From Amycolatopsis circi (lineage in GTDB: Bacteria; Actinomycetota; Actinomycetes; Mycobacteriales; Pseudonocardiaceae): a stretch of 64,000 nucleotides of DNA. Of this stretch, positions 16,067 through 25,315 are shown piece after piece. A program made the position numbers and the translations under genes. The notes below the pieces were generated by a model. That model was not told the origin of the DNA. It did not search any database and saw only the letters and a list, made by a program, of their open reading frames with translations. Each line of letters starts with the position of its first letter. The stretch's first letter is position 1. The stretch lies in NCBI RefSeq assembly GCF_003385235.1, contig NZ_PQIA01000029.1, positions 1 through 64,000 on the forward strand, given 5' to 3'.

Positions 16067-17170
16067 TCACGGATACCTGGTCACCGAAAGCCGCGAGACG
16101 TGCACGACGCCAGCGCCCGGGTGGTCGCGGTCGATCACCACCTCTACCGGCAGGTCCGGTCCCGAGAACGCGACCAGGCCCGCGGTCACGCCCCAGGCGC
16201 CGAGGCCCGGCACGGCCAGCACGTCGCCGGGCCGCAGCCGGGGCAGCCGGACGGAGCTCGCCCACACGTCGAACGGGGTCTCCTGGGGACCGACGAGGAG
16301 AGTGTCCACCGGTTCGCCGGACGGCTGACGGGAAACCAGCTTCGGCGCCAGCGTCCGGCGACGCCTGCCCGCGAACGGGCCGACGTGGTTCACGCCGGAC
16401 TCCAGCACCGCCGTCTGCCGCCCGTCTGCGACCCGCACGTCGAGCACCGCGGTGACGAGGGCGGCCGCGGAGCCGACGAGTTCGCTGTCCACCTCGAACG
16501 AAACGAGCGGCCCGCCGGCGAGCCGGTCCGCAAATCCCGGCGCGAACCCGGTGAACCCGACCCGTTCGACCGTGACGCCCCGCCCGGCCAGCGCCGCCGT
16601 CAGCCGGCCGGTCAGGTCGGCCGCGCGGTCGACCTCGCCGTCCGCGCTCACGTGCAGACCGACGACCCGCACTCCGTCGGCGCCCGCGAACCGGGACGGA
16701 TCGGCGAGCACGGCGTGCGGATCCGCGCCGGTGCGAGCGGATCCGCACGCGTTCACCCGCAGCAGGCAGCGCACCTGTCTTCGGCGCACCGCGGCACACC
16801 GGGCGAGCTGCTCGAGCGCGGCAGGCGAGTCGACGGCGAACGTCCGCACGCCGAGTCCCAGCGCCCAGTCGAGGTCCGCGTCCCGTCGCGCGGGGCCGGT
16901 GCAGAGGACGTCCCGGCCCCGCCAGCCCGCGACGAGCGCCGCGTCCAGCTCGCCGGACGAGCGCACCGCGGGCAACACTCCGGCGGCGCGGATCTCCCGC
17001 AGCAGCTCCGGATGCGGATTCGCCGACAGCGCGTAGTACAGGCTGGCGCGTGCGGGCAGCGCGGCACGCAGCAGCCGATGGCTGGCCCGGAGATCGGCGA
17101 GGTCGTAGACGTAGCAGGGCGTGCCCGCCTCGTCCACGACAGACAACAGGTCGGTCACGTCTCGCTCCAT
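16067..17170 (-). CDS. PLP-barrel (LysA/Orn decarboxylase-like) protein lacking catalytic residues
   Basis: 367 residues, the normal length for fold-type III decarboxylases, with the barrel start GTPCYVYDLADLRASHRLLR and C-terminal beta domain intact. The PLP lysine of the YAVKAN motif is replaced: the sequence is YYALSANPHP with Ser49. The phosphate-binding EPGR is ESGV, and the inter-subunit catalytic Cys-Asp motif (GPTCDSLD) reads GPQETPFD. With all three lost, decarboxylation is unlikely. It may be a binding or regulatory pseudoenzyme. It is the third gene after the DDE protein and kinase, behind a hairpin. Confidence 0.8.
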   Translation of the reverse strand: MERDVTDLLSVVDEAGTPCYVYDLADLRASHRLLRAALPARASLYYALSANPHPELLREIRAAGVLPAVRSSGELDAALVAGWRGRDVLCTGPARRDADLDWALGLGVRTFAVDSPAALEQLARCAAVRRRQVRCLLRVNACGSARTGADPHAVLADPSRFAGADGVRVVGLHVSADGEVDRAADLTGRLTAALAGRGVTVERVGFTGFAPGFADRLAGGPLVSFEVDSELVGSAAALVTAVLDVRVADGRQTAVLESGVNHVGPFAGRRRRTLAPKLVSRQPSGEPVDTLLVGPQETPFDVWASSVRLPRLRPGDVLAVPGLGAWGVTAGLVAFSGPDLPVEVVIDRDHPGAGVVHVSRLSVTRYP

Positions 17171-17184
17171 CGCCGGACCCGGGC

Positions 17185-17216
17185 AGCCGACGGCCTTCGG
17201 GGGCGGCCGTCGGGCT
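17185..17216. terminator. Hairpin between kinase and PLP-barrel genes
   Basis: Arms around GACGGCC / GGCCGTC, extended to AGCC/GGCT with a 1-nt bulge, directly after the kinase stop on the minus strand. Confidence 0.55.
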
Positions 17217-18668
17217 TCACTCCACCGGCAGGCAGACCGTGAAGCAGGTGTCGCCCGGCACGGACGTCACGCTGATCATGCCGCGGTGCCGGGTGGTCAC
17301 GATGCCGTGGCTCAGGTGCAAGCCGAGCCCGGTGCCCTTGCCGATGTCCTTGGTCGTGAAGAACGGCTGGAACAGCATGCCGATCGCGTCGGCCGGGATC
17401 CCCCGCCCGTCGTCGCGGATTTCCACGACGGCGTAGCGGCCCGCGAGCCGGGTGCCGATCCGCAGCACACCGGCGCCGTCCATCGCGTCGACGGCGTTGT
17501 CGACCAGGTTGGACCACACCTGGTTCAGCTCACTCGGGTACGCGGCGACCGGCGGCAGGTCCGGCGCGTAGTCGCGGAGCACCTGGACGTTCCTGAGCCG
17601 GGCGGCGTGCATGGACAACGTCGCGTCGAGCCCCTCGGTCAGGTCGACCGCGCGTTCCGGCGCGCGGTCGAGGTTGGTGTAGGCCTTGGTGTCGCGCACC
17701 AGGATCGAGATCCGCCCGCTCGTCTCCGCGACGTCGGCGACGAGCGCCTCGGCGCGCAGCCCGTGGGCCAGCCAGGCCACCGCTGCGGGCAGCGCGGGCG
17801 TCCGCACCCGTTCCGCGAACCGGTCGAGGTCGCCGGGGCAGACGCCGCCCTCGGCGAGGGCGGCCGCTGCCTCGTCCGCGTCCGGAATCCCGCACCCGGC
17901 GAGCACGTCCGCGAGCGCGTCGGTCATCCGGTCCGCGTCCAACGGGCCTAGGGGCCTCTTGGTCTCCCGGGCCCGCGCCGCCAGCTCGCCGAGCCGGGAG
18001 TCCTCGTCGTCGGTGGCGAGGCGGCCCCACTGCACGGCCGACACCGCCAGCTCGCGGACCGACTCGCCCAGCTCCCGCGCCGCCTGGACGAGTGCGGCGG
18101 TCGGGTTGTTCAGCTCGTGCGCCAGCCCCGCGGCCAGCGCGCCGAGACCGTCGAGCAGCGCCCGCCGTCCGGCCTGCAGCTCGTAGGACCGGATCCGCCA
18201 CGCCAGCACCGGGAGCAGCACGCGGCACACCTGCGGACAGCGGACGATCATCTCCAGGAACGTCTCCTGGTCGTAGGCGAGCAGCTCGGTGGCGCCGACC
18301 GCGGCGCCGCGCGCCACGTAGCCGCCGCCGGCGAGCATCGGCAGCTCGCCGGTGAACTGGTGCGCGGCGACCGGCTTCTCCGGCTCGGCGCCCGGCGTCG
18401 CGCCGCTCGGCACCGCCGCGACCGCGTCCGCCGAGTGCCGGGCCACCACCTCGGCCCGGCCGCCGACCATCTTGGAGATCAGCAGCTCGCCCTCGAGCAG
18501 CACGTAGAAGTGCTCGGCTCGCTGCCCGTCCTCGAACAGGACCTCGCCGTCGGCCAGTGCCACCGGCTTCCCGGCTGCGGCCAGCCAGCCGAGCTTCTCG
18601 TCGGCGAGGCCGGCGAACAGCTCGATCCGCCGCAGCGCGTCGACGGTTTCGGCGCTCGTCCTAGGCAT
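17217..18668 (-). CDS. Sensor histidine kinase with N-terminal cyclic-nucleotide-type domain
   Basis: 483 residues. About 14-145 is a CRP-like cNMP-binding domain (GEVLFEDGQRAEHFYVLLEGEL). The phospho-acceptor His184 is in GLAHELNNPTAAL. The ATPase has its N box in NQVWSNLVDNAVDAM, G1 in DDGRGIPAD and G2 in GKGTGLGL. No membrane helix is present, so it is a cytosolic sensor. Kinases of this architecture usually stand beside a response-regulator/FAD-reductase fusion; in this window that partner type is at 35687, 17 kb away. The ATG overlaps the stop of the DDE gene by 8 bp (ATGCCTAG). Confidence 0.9.
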   Translation of the reverse strand: MPRTSAETVDALRRIELFAGLADEKLGWLAAAGKPVALADGEVLFEDGQRAEHFYVLLEGELLISKMVGGRAEVVARHSADAVAAVPSGATPGAEPEKPVAAHQFTGELPMLAGGGYVARGAAVGATELLAYDQETFLEMIVRCPQVCRVLLPVLAWRIRSYELQAGRRALLDGLGALAAGLAHELNNPTAALVQAARELGESVRELAVSAVQWGRLATDDEDSRLGELAARARETKRPLGPLDADRMTDALADVLAGCGIPDADEAAAALAEGGVCPGDLDRFAERVRTPALPAAVAWLAHGLRAEALVADVAETSGRISILVRDTKAYTNLDRAPERAVDLTEGLDATLSMHAARLRNVQVLRDYAPDLPPVAAYPSELNQVWSNLVDNAVDAMDGAGVLRIGTRLAGRYAVVEIRDDGRGIPADAIGMLFQPFFTTKDIGKGTGLGLHLSHGIVTTRHRGMISVTSVPGDTCFTVCLPVE

Positions 18669-19857
18669 AGGGCCGCATCGCCAGGTCTTCGCGGCTCTCC
18701 CGCAGCTCGCGCCCGAGCCGGTACGCGTAGGCGATGGAGGCCAGGGTGACGTGGTGGTGCCAGCCGCGGTAGGAACGGCCCTCGAAGTGCCGCAGGCCGA
18801 CGTCGTCCTGCATGCGCCCGAGGTGATCGGCCGCCAGGTCGTCCAGCTTCACCAGGTCGATCAGCTGCGGCAGCCGCGCCACGTTCAGGTTGGTCAGCCA
18901 GGTCGCCCTCGGCCGGTTCCGCCCGACCGTCCACTGGGCGAGCAGGTGGCGGGCGGGCTGGTGGCGGCGCGCGATCCGGACGTTGCCGTGGGCCTCCGCG
19001 TCGCGCGACACCGGCGAGGCGACGAACCGCGTGGTGGCCGCCCGCGCCGCGGTGCGGATCTGCCAGTTCAGGGTCCGGGCCGCCGGACGCACGGCGAGCA
19101 TCGCCAGCTCGCCCACGGTGCACGCCCGGCCGGAACTCGCGCGGGCCGACGGCGCGGGCACGTGCTGACCGACCCGGAGCAGGTAGCCGAGCCCGCGTTC
19201 TTCCAGCGCCCACAGCAACGGCTCGACGTCCTGCTGGTCGGAGACGTCCGCGAGCACCGGTGCCGGGGCGAGCCCCCAGCCCTGCCGCATCTCCTCGACC
19301 GCCTCCAGCAGCACGTGCCAGCGGGGCCGGTGCCGTTGCGCCGGCGGCACATGCGCACGGTCGCGGCGCCGCTCGTCGTCGTCCCAGGAACGCGGCAGGA
19401 GCAGCCGCCAGTTCACCGGCACGCCCACGGAGCCGCCCGCGAGCATCACGGCGAGGCCGACCTGGCAGTTGAGGGTGCGGCCCGCGGCGGGCACGTACCG
19501 GCTGTCCACGCCGACGGAATTCGCGCCGTTCTTGGGGAACACGGCGTCGCGCACGACCCAGGCCCTCGGCGCGATCACCTCGGTCACGTGCTCGGCGAGG
19601 TTGCGGCGCACCGGTTCCCACTGCCAGGTGCTCTGGTTGACGAACTGCTGCAGGCACTGGTCGACGCGAGTGCCGACCACGGTGTCGCAGATGCGCCGGA
19701 TGGACTTGCGCCCGGGGACGGTCACCAGGCCGCGCACGTACACCTCGCCCCACCGTCTCTGGTCCGACCTTGCGAGCGGGGACAGCCTGTCCCGGCAGAA
19801 CCCGCCCAGGTTCGTGGACTCCTTCAGCACGGAAATCGTTTCGAGACCGATCGACAT
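18661..19857 (-). CDS. IS701-like DDE protein, probably domesticated
   Basis: 398 residues with the IS701 transposase layout. The acidic triad appears retained: Asp104 (VVRDAVFPKNG), Asp204 (VLADVSDQQ) and Glu in HFEGRSYRGWHHH near residue 357. The usual ADAGYG around the second Asp is degenerate. I find no inverted termini or target duplication around it. Instead its last codons overlap the start of a sensor kinase gene, as in an operon. This suggests a resident gene rather than an active insertion sequence; DNA binding or processing may be retained. The start at 19857 fits the homologous N-terminus. Confidence 0.8.
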   Translation of the reverse strand: MSIGLETISVLKESTNLGGFCRDRLSPLARSDQRRWGEVYVRGLVTVPGRKSIRRICDTVVGTRVDQCLQQFVNQSTWQWEPVRRNLAEHVTEVIAPRAWVVRDAVFPKNGANSVGVDSRYVPAAGRTLNCQVGLAVMLAGGSVGVPVNWRLLLPRSWDDDERRRDRAHVPPAQRHRPRWHVLLEAVEEMRQGWGLAPAPVLADVSDQQDVEPLLWALEERGLGYLLRVGQHVPAPSARASSGRACTVGELAMLAVRPAARTLNWQIRTAARAATTRFVASPVSRDAEAHGNVRIARRHQPARHLLAQWTVGRNRPRATWLTNLNVARLPQLIDLVKLDDLAADHLGRMQDDVGLRHFEGRSYRGWHHHVTLASIAYAYRLGRELRESREDLAMRPYA

Positions 19858-20292
19858 CGTTACCGTTCTCCCCAGTTGGCCGGCGGTGGCCGCCGAAGGC
19901 GTGTTCCCGGCGCCCATCTCCTTCGTGGAGCCGCGCGGCGACCTCCGCCGCGTGCGGCGCGTACCTCGTGCTTTCCTTCTGGAAGACCTCGCGGTTCACT
20001 TGCCGTGCGCGTTCCGCCGGCAGACCGGCGAACGGGTCGTTCCCAGGCGCCGCGATCGGCGGGGAGCGCGCGAGCGGCCGGGGCCGGCCATGCGATTCCT
20101 CCGCCCGTGAGCTCCGGGTATTCCGTGTCGTTCCACCATGGCCCGGGCGGCGGCAAGTACCCAGAATGTGCTTATGGGGGCACTCCGGGTACCAGGGTCC
20201 GGGTGGCTGCGGACTTAGTCAGCTGGAGATTGCCCGGGCGGCGCACCGGCACGGATGGTGGAGGTCTGCTCTTTTCCCTGGGGAGGTACGGC
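19858..20292. promoter_or_regulatory. 435-bp divergent spacer without a gene
   Basis: It lies between the divergent DDE and LAL genes. Near 20156-20205 it holds nested inverted repeats (GTACCC ... GGGTAC with GTGC ... GCAC inside). No coding frame with normal codon bias is supported. It probably carries both promoters. Confidence 0.35.
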
Positions 20293-21765
20293 ATGCCATG
20301 GCCTTTCGTCGGCAGGACCGAACAGCTGGACCGGATTCGCGCGGTGTTCGCCGAGCCGGGGCCGGGCCCCGTGCTGCTGGTCGGCCCGCCCGGAATGGGC
20401 CGCAGCAGGCTGCTCGTCGAAGCGCTGGCCAGTGCGCCGCTGTCGCGGAACGACGCGGTGCTGCGTCTCGAACCGGCCGGGCCCGCGCCGTTCGCCTCGC
20501 TGCGCGGGCTGGCGCCGGAGGGATTCCGCTTCACGGGGTCGCCGGATCGCGCCGTCGCCACCGTCGCCGAGGAGGTGGCCGGGCGGCTGCCCGGCAAGCG
20601 GCTCGTGCTCGCATTCGACGACGCGCACCTCGCCGACCCGTACACCGTGCGGGTACTGCGGCACCTTCGGAACGAGCACGGCGCGCGCGTGCTCGTGACC
20701 GCCGAGGGCTCCGGCGCGCTGCCGCCCGGCCCGGATCCGCTGGACTGTCTGCGGTACGACCTCGGCGCCCGCACGCTCCGCATTCCGCCGCTGAGCGCGG
20801 ACGAGGTGGCGAGAATCCTCGCCGAAACGCTCGGCGGCCCGGTCCGCCCCGCGACCGCCGCGGCTCTGCACGCCTCGACCGGCGGCAACCCCGGGCTCCT
20901 GCATGGCATGGTCATCCGCGACCGGCTGGCCGATGACCTGGTGCCGCTCGACGGAGCGCACCAGCTGTCCCCGGTTTTCCCCGCCGCGCAGGGCTGTCCG
21001 GCCGCCGAGCCGGTGACCGGTTACCTGACGGAGGCCATCGCCAGTGCGTGGCGAAGGCTGTCCCTGGACCAGACCGACGAACTGTGCCGGCTGGCAGCGT
21101 GGCACGGGCTAGCCGGCGTGGTCGCGCCGGTGTGGGCCACAGTTCTGTTGCTGCGCGGCCAGGTCGCCGCGGCCGGGTACGTGCTCGACGCGCACGCCGA
21201 CGGGTCGTCGCGGGCGACGATAGCCAGGGCGATGGTCGTCGGGCTCGGACAACGTGATGTCAGCGCTGCCGCCACGTTGCTGACAGACGCGGCGGGCCTG
21301 GACGCCAAGCACCGGGTGCGGCTGCTGGCATGTCGCGCTTGGCTGCTGGCCGTCACCGGAACCTCGACTGTCTTCGACGAAGCGGACCCTGGCGACGACC
21401 GCGAAGCGGCGCTGTTCTCCCGGGCCGCACAGGCGATCGCCGCTCGACGGGGCGCGTCGGCTGTCTCGCATCTGCGTCGCTCGCTGGCCGCCGCGGAGGG
21501 GCTTCGGGCGGAGATGCCGTGGTTTCCGCCGTATCTCACTGCTTGCCTGATCGACGCCCTGCTGCTGGCCGGGCGCATCAGCGAGGCTACTGCCGAGGCA
21601 GCCGAGTTCCATTCCGGGCAGCGCGGATGCGGATGGAACGTGGCGGTGGCTTTCGACTCGCTGCTCACCGCGCAAGGGGCTTACGACGAAAGCCATGGCG
21701 TGGCTTGGGATGGTGCCGCTGGAAGGGATTTGACCCCAGCGGTTTCTCGGCGGCAGCCGTCGTAG
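20293..21765 (+). CDS. Truncated LAL/MalT-type AAA+ ATPase without DNA-binding domain
   Basis: 490 residues. It begins like large LuxR-family (LAL) regulators: FVGRTEQLDRI, then a Walker A region (LVGPPGMGRSRLL, 30-40) in which the lysine is Arg37, and Walker B LVLAFDDAHLAD (104-114). The STAND-type helical part continues to about 460. LAL proteins are usually about 900 residues and end in a LuxR helix-turn-helix; this one stops inside a tandem-repeat block and has none. It may be a decayed regulator or a signalling ATPase. GGGGAGG precedes the ATG. Confidence 0.75.
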   Translation: MPWPFVGRTEQLDRIRAVFAEPGPGPVLLVGPPGMGRSRLLVEALASAPLSRNDAVLRLEPAGPAPFASLRGLAPEGFRFTGSPDRAVATVAEEVAGRLPGKRLVLAFDDAHLADPYTVRVLRHLRNEHGARVLVTAEGSGALPPGPDPLDCLRYDLGARTLRIPPLSADEVARILAETLGGPVRPATAAALHASTGGNPGLLHGMVIRDRLADDLVPLDGAHQLSPVFPAAQGCPAAEPVTGYLTEAIASAWRRLSLDQTDELCRLAAWHGLAGVVAPVWATVLLLRGQVAAAGYVLDAHADGSSRATIARAMVVGLGQRDVSAAATLLTDAAGLDAKHRVRLLACRAWLLAVTGTSTVFDEADPGDDREAALFSRAAQAIAARRGASAVSHLRRSLAAAEGLRAEMPWFPPYLTACLIDALLLAGRISEATAEAAEFHSGQRGCGWNVAVAFDSLLTAQGAYDESHGVAWDGAAGRDLTPAVSRRQPS

Positions 21766-22205
21766 AAGCGCCCTTCCCGAACGGGTGTGCTCGTCGTTTC
21801 CGGTCGCGCGGGCCGGAAACGACGAGCAGCCGCAGCAGGCAACATCGTCCGCCGCGCACGGGGCTCAGACCGGAAGCCTTGGCACAGCTTGGGATGGCCC
21901 TCCGGACGGGACTTGACCGCGGTGGTACCTCGGGCAGCAGCCCTCGTGAAAGCGCCCTTCCAAGCGGGCACGCTCGTCATCTCCGGTCGCGCGGGCCGGA
22001 AACGACGAGCAACCGCAGCGGGCGCCATCGTCCGCCGCGCACGGGGCTCACGCCCGAAGCGATTTGCCCCAAGCGATTCCTCGGCAGCAGCCCTCGCAAA
22101 AACGCCCTTCCCGAACCGGCTCACACCACCGTGCCGGTCGGGCACGCCGAGAACGAAAAGCAGCCGCAGCGGCGACATCGTCCGCTGCGGCTGCCCGGCC
22201 CTCGG
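21704..22205. repeat. Tandem repeat array, three decayed units of ~184/151 bp
   Basis: Units begin near 21704 (CTTGGGATGG), 21888 (same decamer) and about 22057. Each holds a conserved GCAGCAGCCCTCG-like block, a CGCCCTTCC block, a hairpin in the first two (TTTCCGG ... CCGGAAA) and the tail CATCGTCCGC. The first unit encodes the last residues and stop of the LAL ATPase, so this is another 3'-end duplication. No other gene lies in this stretch. Confidence 0.7.
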
Positions 22206-25184
22206 TCAGGAAACCGCCTCGCGCGGCCTGGTTTCCAGTTCCCGGGCCAGATCCTCGATCGACGCCGTGCCCAGCAGGTCCCGGCCGCTGACGCGGAGGC
22301 CCAGCTCGGTCCGCATCTGGTAGGCCAGTTGCACCGCGAACACCGAGTTCAGGCCGAGCACCGGCAGCGGGACGGCCGGGTCGACGTCGGGCAAGCCCAG
22401 CAGCATGCCCACCGCCGTCCGCAGGTAACGGATGCGGCCGGGCACCGTCGCGGCGGATTCGGCGTGGTGCAGTGCGTCGATCGGCGTCGCCTTCGGCGCG
22501 GCCCCGGTGCTGCCCGGCCACTCGATCTCGCCCGCGTCGATCCAGAATCGCCGGTGCTGCCAGGAGTAGCCCGGCACGTCGACGAACCGGCCTTCGCCGA
22601 GGCGGTCGAACGCGACCTCGCCGCCCGCCGCGTACACGGCGGCCAGGCCGGCCAGCATCGACTTGTGCTCCGGCTCGTCCCTGCGCAGCGACGCGACCTG
22701 CCACGCCCGCGCCGCCGCGTCCTGGATGCCGTCCTCGATCGCGAGGCTCAGGATCGGGTGCGGGCTGATCTCGACGAACACCGTCGGCCGCCGGTCCGCC
22801 AGCGCCGCGCGGACCGCCGCTTCGAACCGCACCGGCCGGATCAGGTTGTCCGCCCAGTACCCGGCGTCGAAGCCGGCTCCGTCGACGACGCTGTCCAGCA
22901 CGGTGGAGTGGACCGGGACGCGGCCCGGCCGCGGGCGCAGGTCCGCCAGCACGTCGTGCAGCAGCGGGCGCAGCGGCTCGACCTGCGGGGCGTGCGAGGC
23001 GTAATCGACCCGCACCTGACGGCAGAACACGCCGTCCGCGCGCAGCCCGGCGACAATTTCGGCCAGCGCGTCCGGGTCGCCGGACAGCACGGTCGCGGTG
23101 CGGCTGTTGACCACTCCGACGCTCACCCGGTCCGCGTGCTCGCCGATCGCCCGCTGTGCCGCCTGCTCGCTGAGCTGGACCGCCCACATCGCGCCGGGAG
23201 TGCGCCGCTCGGCCAGCAGCGCGGCGCGCCTGCAGATCACGGCCGCGCCGTCGGCGACGCTGAGCGCCCCGGCGGTGACCGCGGCCGCCACTTCGCCCAT
23301 GCTGTGCCCGATGACGAGGTCCGGCTCGACCCCCAGGTCACGCCACAACGCCGCCAGCGCCACCTGGACCGCCCACAGCACCGGCTGCACGAAGTCCATA
23401 GTGGACAGTTCGGCGCCGCTCTCGAGGAGTTCGGCGGGCGACCAGCCCGTCTCGTCCCGCACGGCCCGGTCGCATTCGGCGAACCGGCCGGCGAAGACCT
23501 CGCTGGTCGCCAGCAGCTCCCGCGCCATCCCCGGCCACTGCGAGCCCTGTCCCGGATAGACGAACACGATCTTCGGCGGTTCGCCGACCGCGTCCCCGTC
23601 CCCGAACGCCTGCGCGGACCCTCGCCGGGACCCGATCGCGGCGAGGGCCTCGACGAGTTCCTCGCGGTCGGCCCCCACCACGGCCGTCCGCCGTTCGAAG
23701 TGCGTGCGGCGCACTCCGGCCGTGTGGCAGACGTCAGCGAGCGCCGGGGAGCCGGGCGCGCGGAGCAGTTCGGCGTACCGCTCCGCGGCCTGTCGCAACG
23801 CTTCCGGATGCCGGGCGGACAGCGGGAGCAGGTAAGCGGACCGCTCCTGCGGCTCGACCGGCCCGCTCTCCGGGAGTTCCGCGAGCACGGCGTGCACGAT
23901 CGCGCCCGCCAGGCCCAGCGACGTGACGCCCGCGATCGCGGTCCGCCCGTCGCGCGGCAGGACCTGGGACCGGCGCGGCAGCCGCAGCGGGGAGCCGGGC
24001 TGCCGAAGCTGCGCGACCGGTTCCGTGACGTGCAGGGTCGCCGGGACGGTGCGGTGCCGCAGCACCAGCGCGGCTTTGATCAGTCCGGCGAGCCCCGCCA
24101 CGCCCTCGGGGTGGCCGATGTTGGATTTCACCGAGCCGACGAGGCACGGCCGGTCCGTCGGCCGTCCTTCGCCCAGCACGTCGGCGAGCGCCTGCAGTTC
24201 GACCGGGTCGCCCGCCGGGGTGCCCGGTCCGTGCGCCTCCACGTAGTCGACGAGCGCGGGCGAGATGCCCGCGTCCAGGTACGCGGCCCGCAGAGTGCTC
24301 TCCTGCCCGATCTGCGCCGGCGCCGTGAGCGAAGGACCGGTCCGGCCGTTGTTGCCGGTGGCGGTGCCCACGATCGCCGCGTAGCCGCGGTCGCGGTCGC
24401 GCGTCGCGTCCGGCAGCCGCTTGAGGACCACCGCCCCGACGCCCTCGCTGCGCACGTAGCCGTCCGCGCTGACGTCGCCGAACCGAGAGCGCCCGGTCGG
24501 CGAGAGCATGTCCGCCTCGGACACGGCGAAGTGCAGGTCGGGCGACAGCATCAGCTGCGCGCCGCCGACGATGGCCAGGTCGATCTCGCCGTGCCGGAGC
24601 GCGCGGACGGCCAGGTGCACGGCCAGCAGGGACGTCGCGCAGTTGGCCGCCACGCCCATCGTCGGACCGCGCAGGTCGAGGTGGTGCGCGATGCGCCCGG
24701 CGACCATCCCGGGCACCACGGTGCCCATGGCCGCGTGCAGGCCGCGCCTGCCCGCGGCGCGGACGAAATCCCAGTACTCGGTGCCGAACGTGCTCAGGTA
24801 CACGCCGGTGTTGCTGCCCGCCAGGCCGCCGGCGGTCAGCCCCGCGTCCTCGACGGCCTGCCATACGATTTCCATGAGAATCCGCTGCTGCGGATCCATT
24901 TGCGCGGCCTCGCCCGGCGTGATCCCGAAGAAATCCGCATCGAAATTGTCGACGTCGTCCAGATAGCCCCCCTCGAGGCTTCGAATCGTATTCGGCTGCC
25001 CGGACTCCGGCGAATACCATTTCTCGGCATCGAACCGCTGGCGCGGTATTTCCCCGACCGCATCGCCTCCGGACAGCAGCAAATCCCATAGTTCGACCGC
25101 ATTCCGCGCTCCAGGAAACCGACAAGCAACACCGACCACGGCGACGGTTCGGTCGGCGCTGAACATTCCCCCAACGCCTGTCAT
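22206..25184 (-). CDS. Type I polyketide synthase, single KS-AT-ACP module
   Basis: 992 residues. KS is about 12-440 with Cys182 (GVAANCATSLL), His318 (VEAHGPGT) and His358 (KSNIGHPEG). AT is about 537-840 with GQGSQWPG, Ser628 in GHSMGE, and YASH at 728-731, the signature usually linked to methylmalonyl-CoA. ACP is about 915-985 with Ser947 in LGLNSVFAV, where the canonical aspartate before Ser is Asn. There is no KR, DH, ER or TE. It makes one extension or acts iteratively. Start at ATG 25184; another ATG at 25166. The XRE regulator lies 131 bp upstream on the same strand. Confidence 0.9.
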   Translation of the reverse strand: MTGVGGMFSADRTVAVVGVACRFPGARNAVELWDLLLSGGDAVGEIPRQRFDAEKWYSPESGQPNTIRSLEGGYLDDVDNFDADFFGITPGEAAQMDPQQRILMEIVWQAVEDAGLTAGGLAGSNTGVYLSTFGTEYWDFVRAAGRRGLHAAMGTVVPGMVAGRIAHHLDLRGPTMGVAANCATSLLAVHLAVRALRHGEIDLAIVGGAQLMLSPDLHFAVSEADMLSPTGRSRFGDVSADGYVRSEGVGAVVLKRLPDATRDRDRGYAAIVGTATGNNGRTGPSLTAPAQIGQESTLRAAYLDAGISPALVDYVEAHGPGTPAGDPVELQALADVLGEGRPTDRPCLVGSVKSNIGHPEGVAGLAGLIKAALVLRHRTVPATLHVTEPVAQLRQPGSPLRLPRRSQVLPRDGRTAIAGVTSLGLAGAIVHAVLAELPESGPVEPQERSAYLLPLSARHPEALRQAAERYAELLRAPGSPALADVCHTAGVRRTHFERRTAVVGADREELVEALAAIGSRRGSAQAFGDGDAVGEPPKIVFVYPGQGSQWPGMARELLATSEVFAGRFAECDRAVRDETGWSPAELLESGAELSTMDFVQPVLWAVQVALAALWRDLGVEPDLVIGHSMGEVAAAVTAGALSVADGAAVICRRAALLAERRTPGAMWAVQLSEQAAQRAIGEHADRVSVGVVNSRTATVLSGDPDALAEIVAGLRADGVFCRQVRVDYASHAPQVEPLRPLLHDVLADLRPRPGRVPVHSTVLDSVVDGAGFDAGYWADNLIRPVRFEAAVRAALADRRPTVFVEISPHPILSLAIEDGIQDAAARAWQVASLRRDEPEHKSMLAGLAAVYAAGGEVAFDRLGEGRFVDVPGYSWQHRRFWIDAGEIEWPGSTGAAPKATPIDALHHAESAATVPGRIRYLRTAVGMLLGLPDVDPAVPLPVLGLNSVFAVQLAYQMRTELGLRVSGRDLLGTASIEDLARELETRPREAVS

Positions 25185-25315
25185 GACTGTGGACCCAGCA
25201 CAGCGACTCCTTATTTTCGCGGGATTCTTCCCGACCGATCGCATCATGTCCGCCAGCTTCCCCCAGGTCAACTTCGAACTAACGAAATATCGGCACGAAG
25301 AAAAACTTGCCGAAG

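Noticed and set aside
16067..16800. Frameshift or sequencing error explaining the altered PLP motifs
   Set aside because: The altered residues are single in-frame codon differences in an otherwise continuous, family-length protein. A frameshift would disrupt whole segments.
18661..19857. Complete active insertion sequence
   Set aside because: No inverted termini or direct target repeats could be seen, and the frame overlaps the kinase gene start.
15716..21765. Plus-strand open frames of 500-1000 codons over the kinase and DDE genes
   Set aside because: Only the part after 20293 has a domain and a ribosome binding site. The remainder is antisense shadow.
21704..22205. Repeat array considered as CRISPR
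   Set aside because: Units are ~150-184 bp and similar throughout. There are no short identical repeats with unique spacers and no cas genes.
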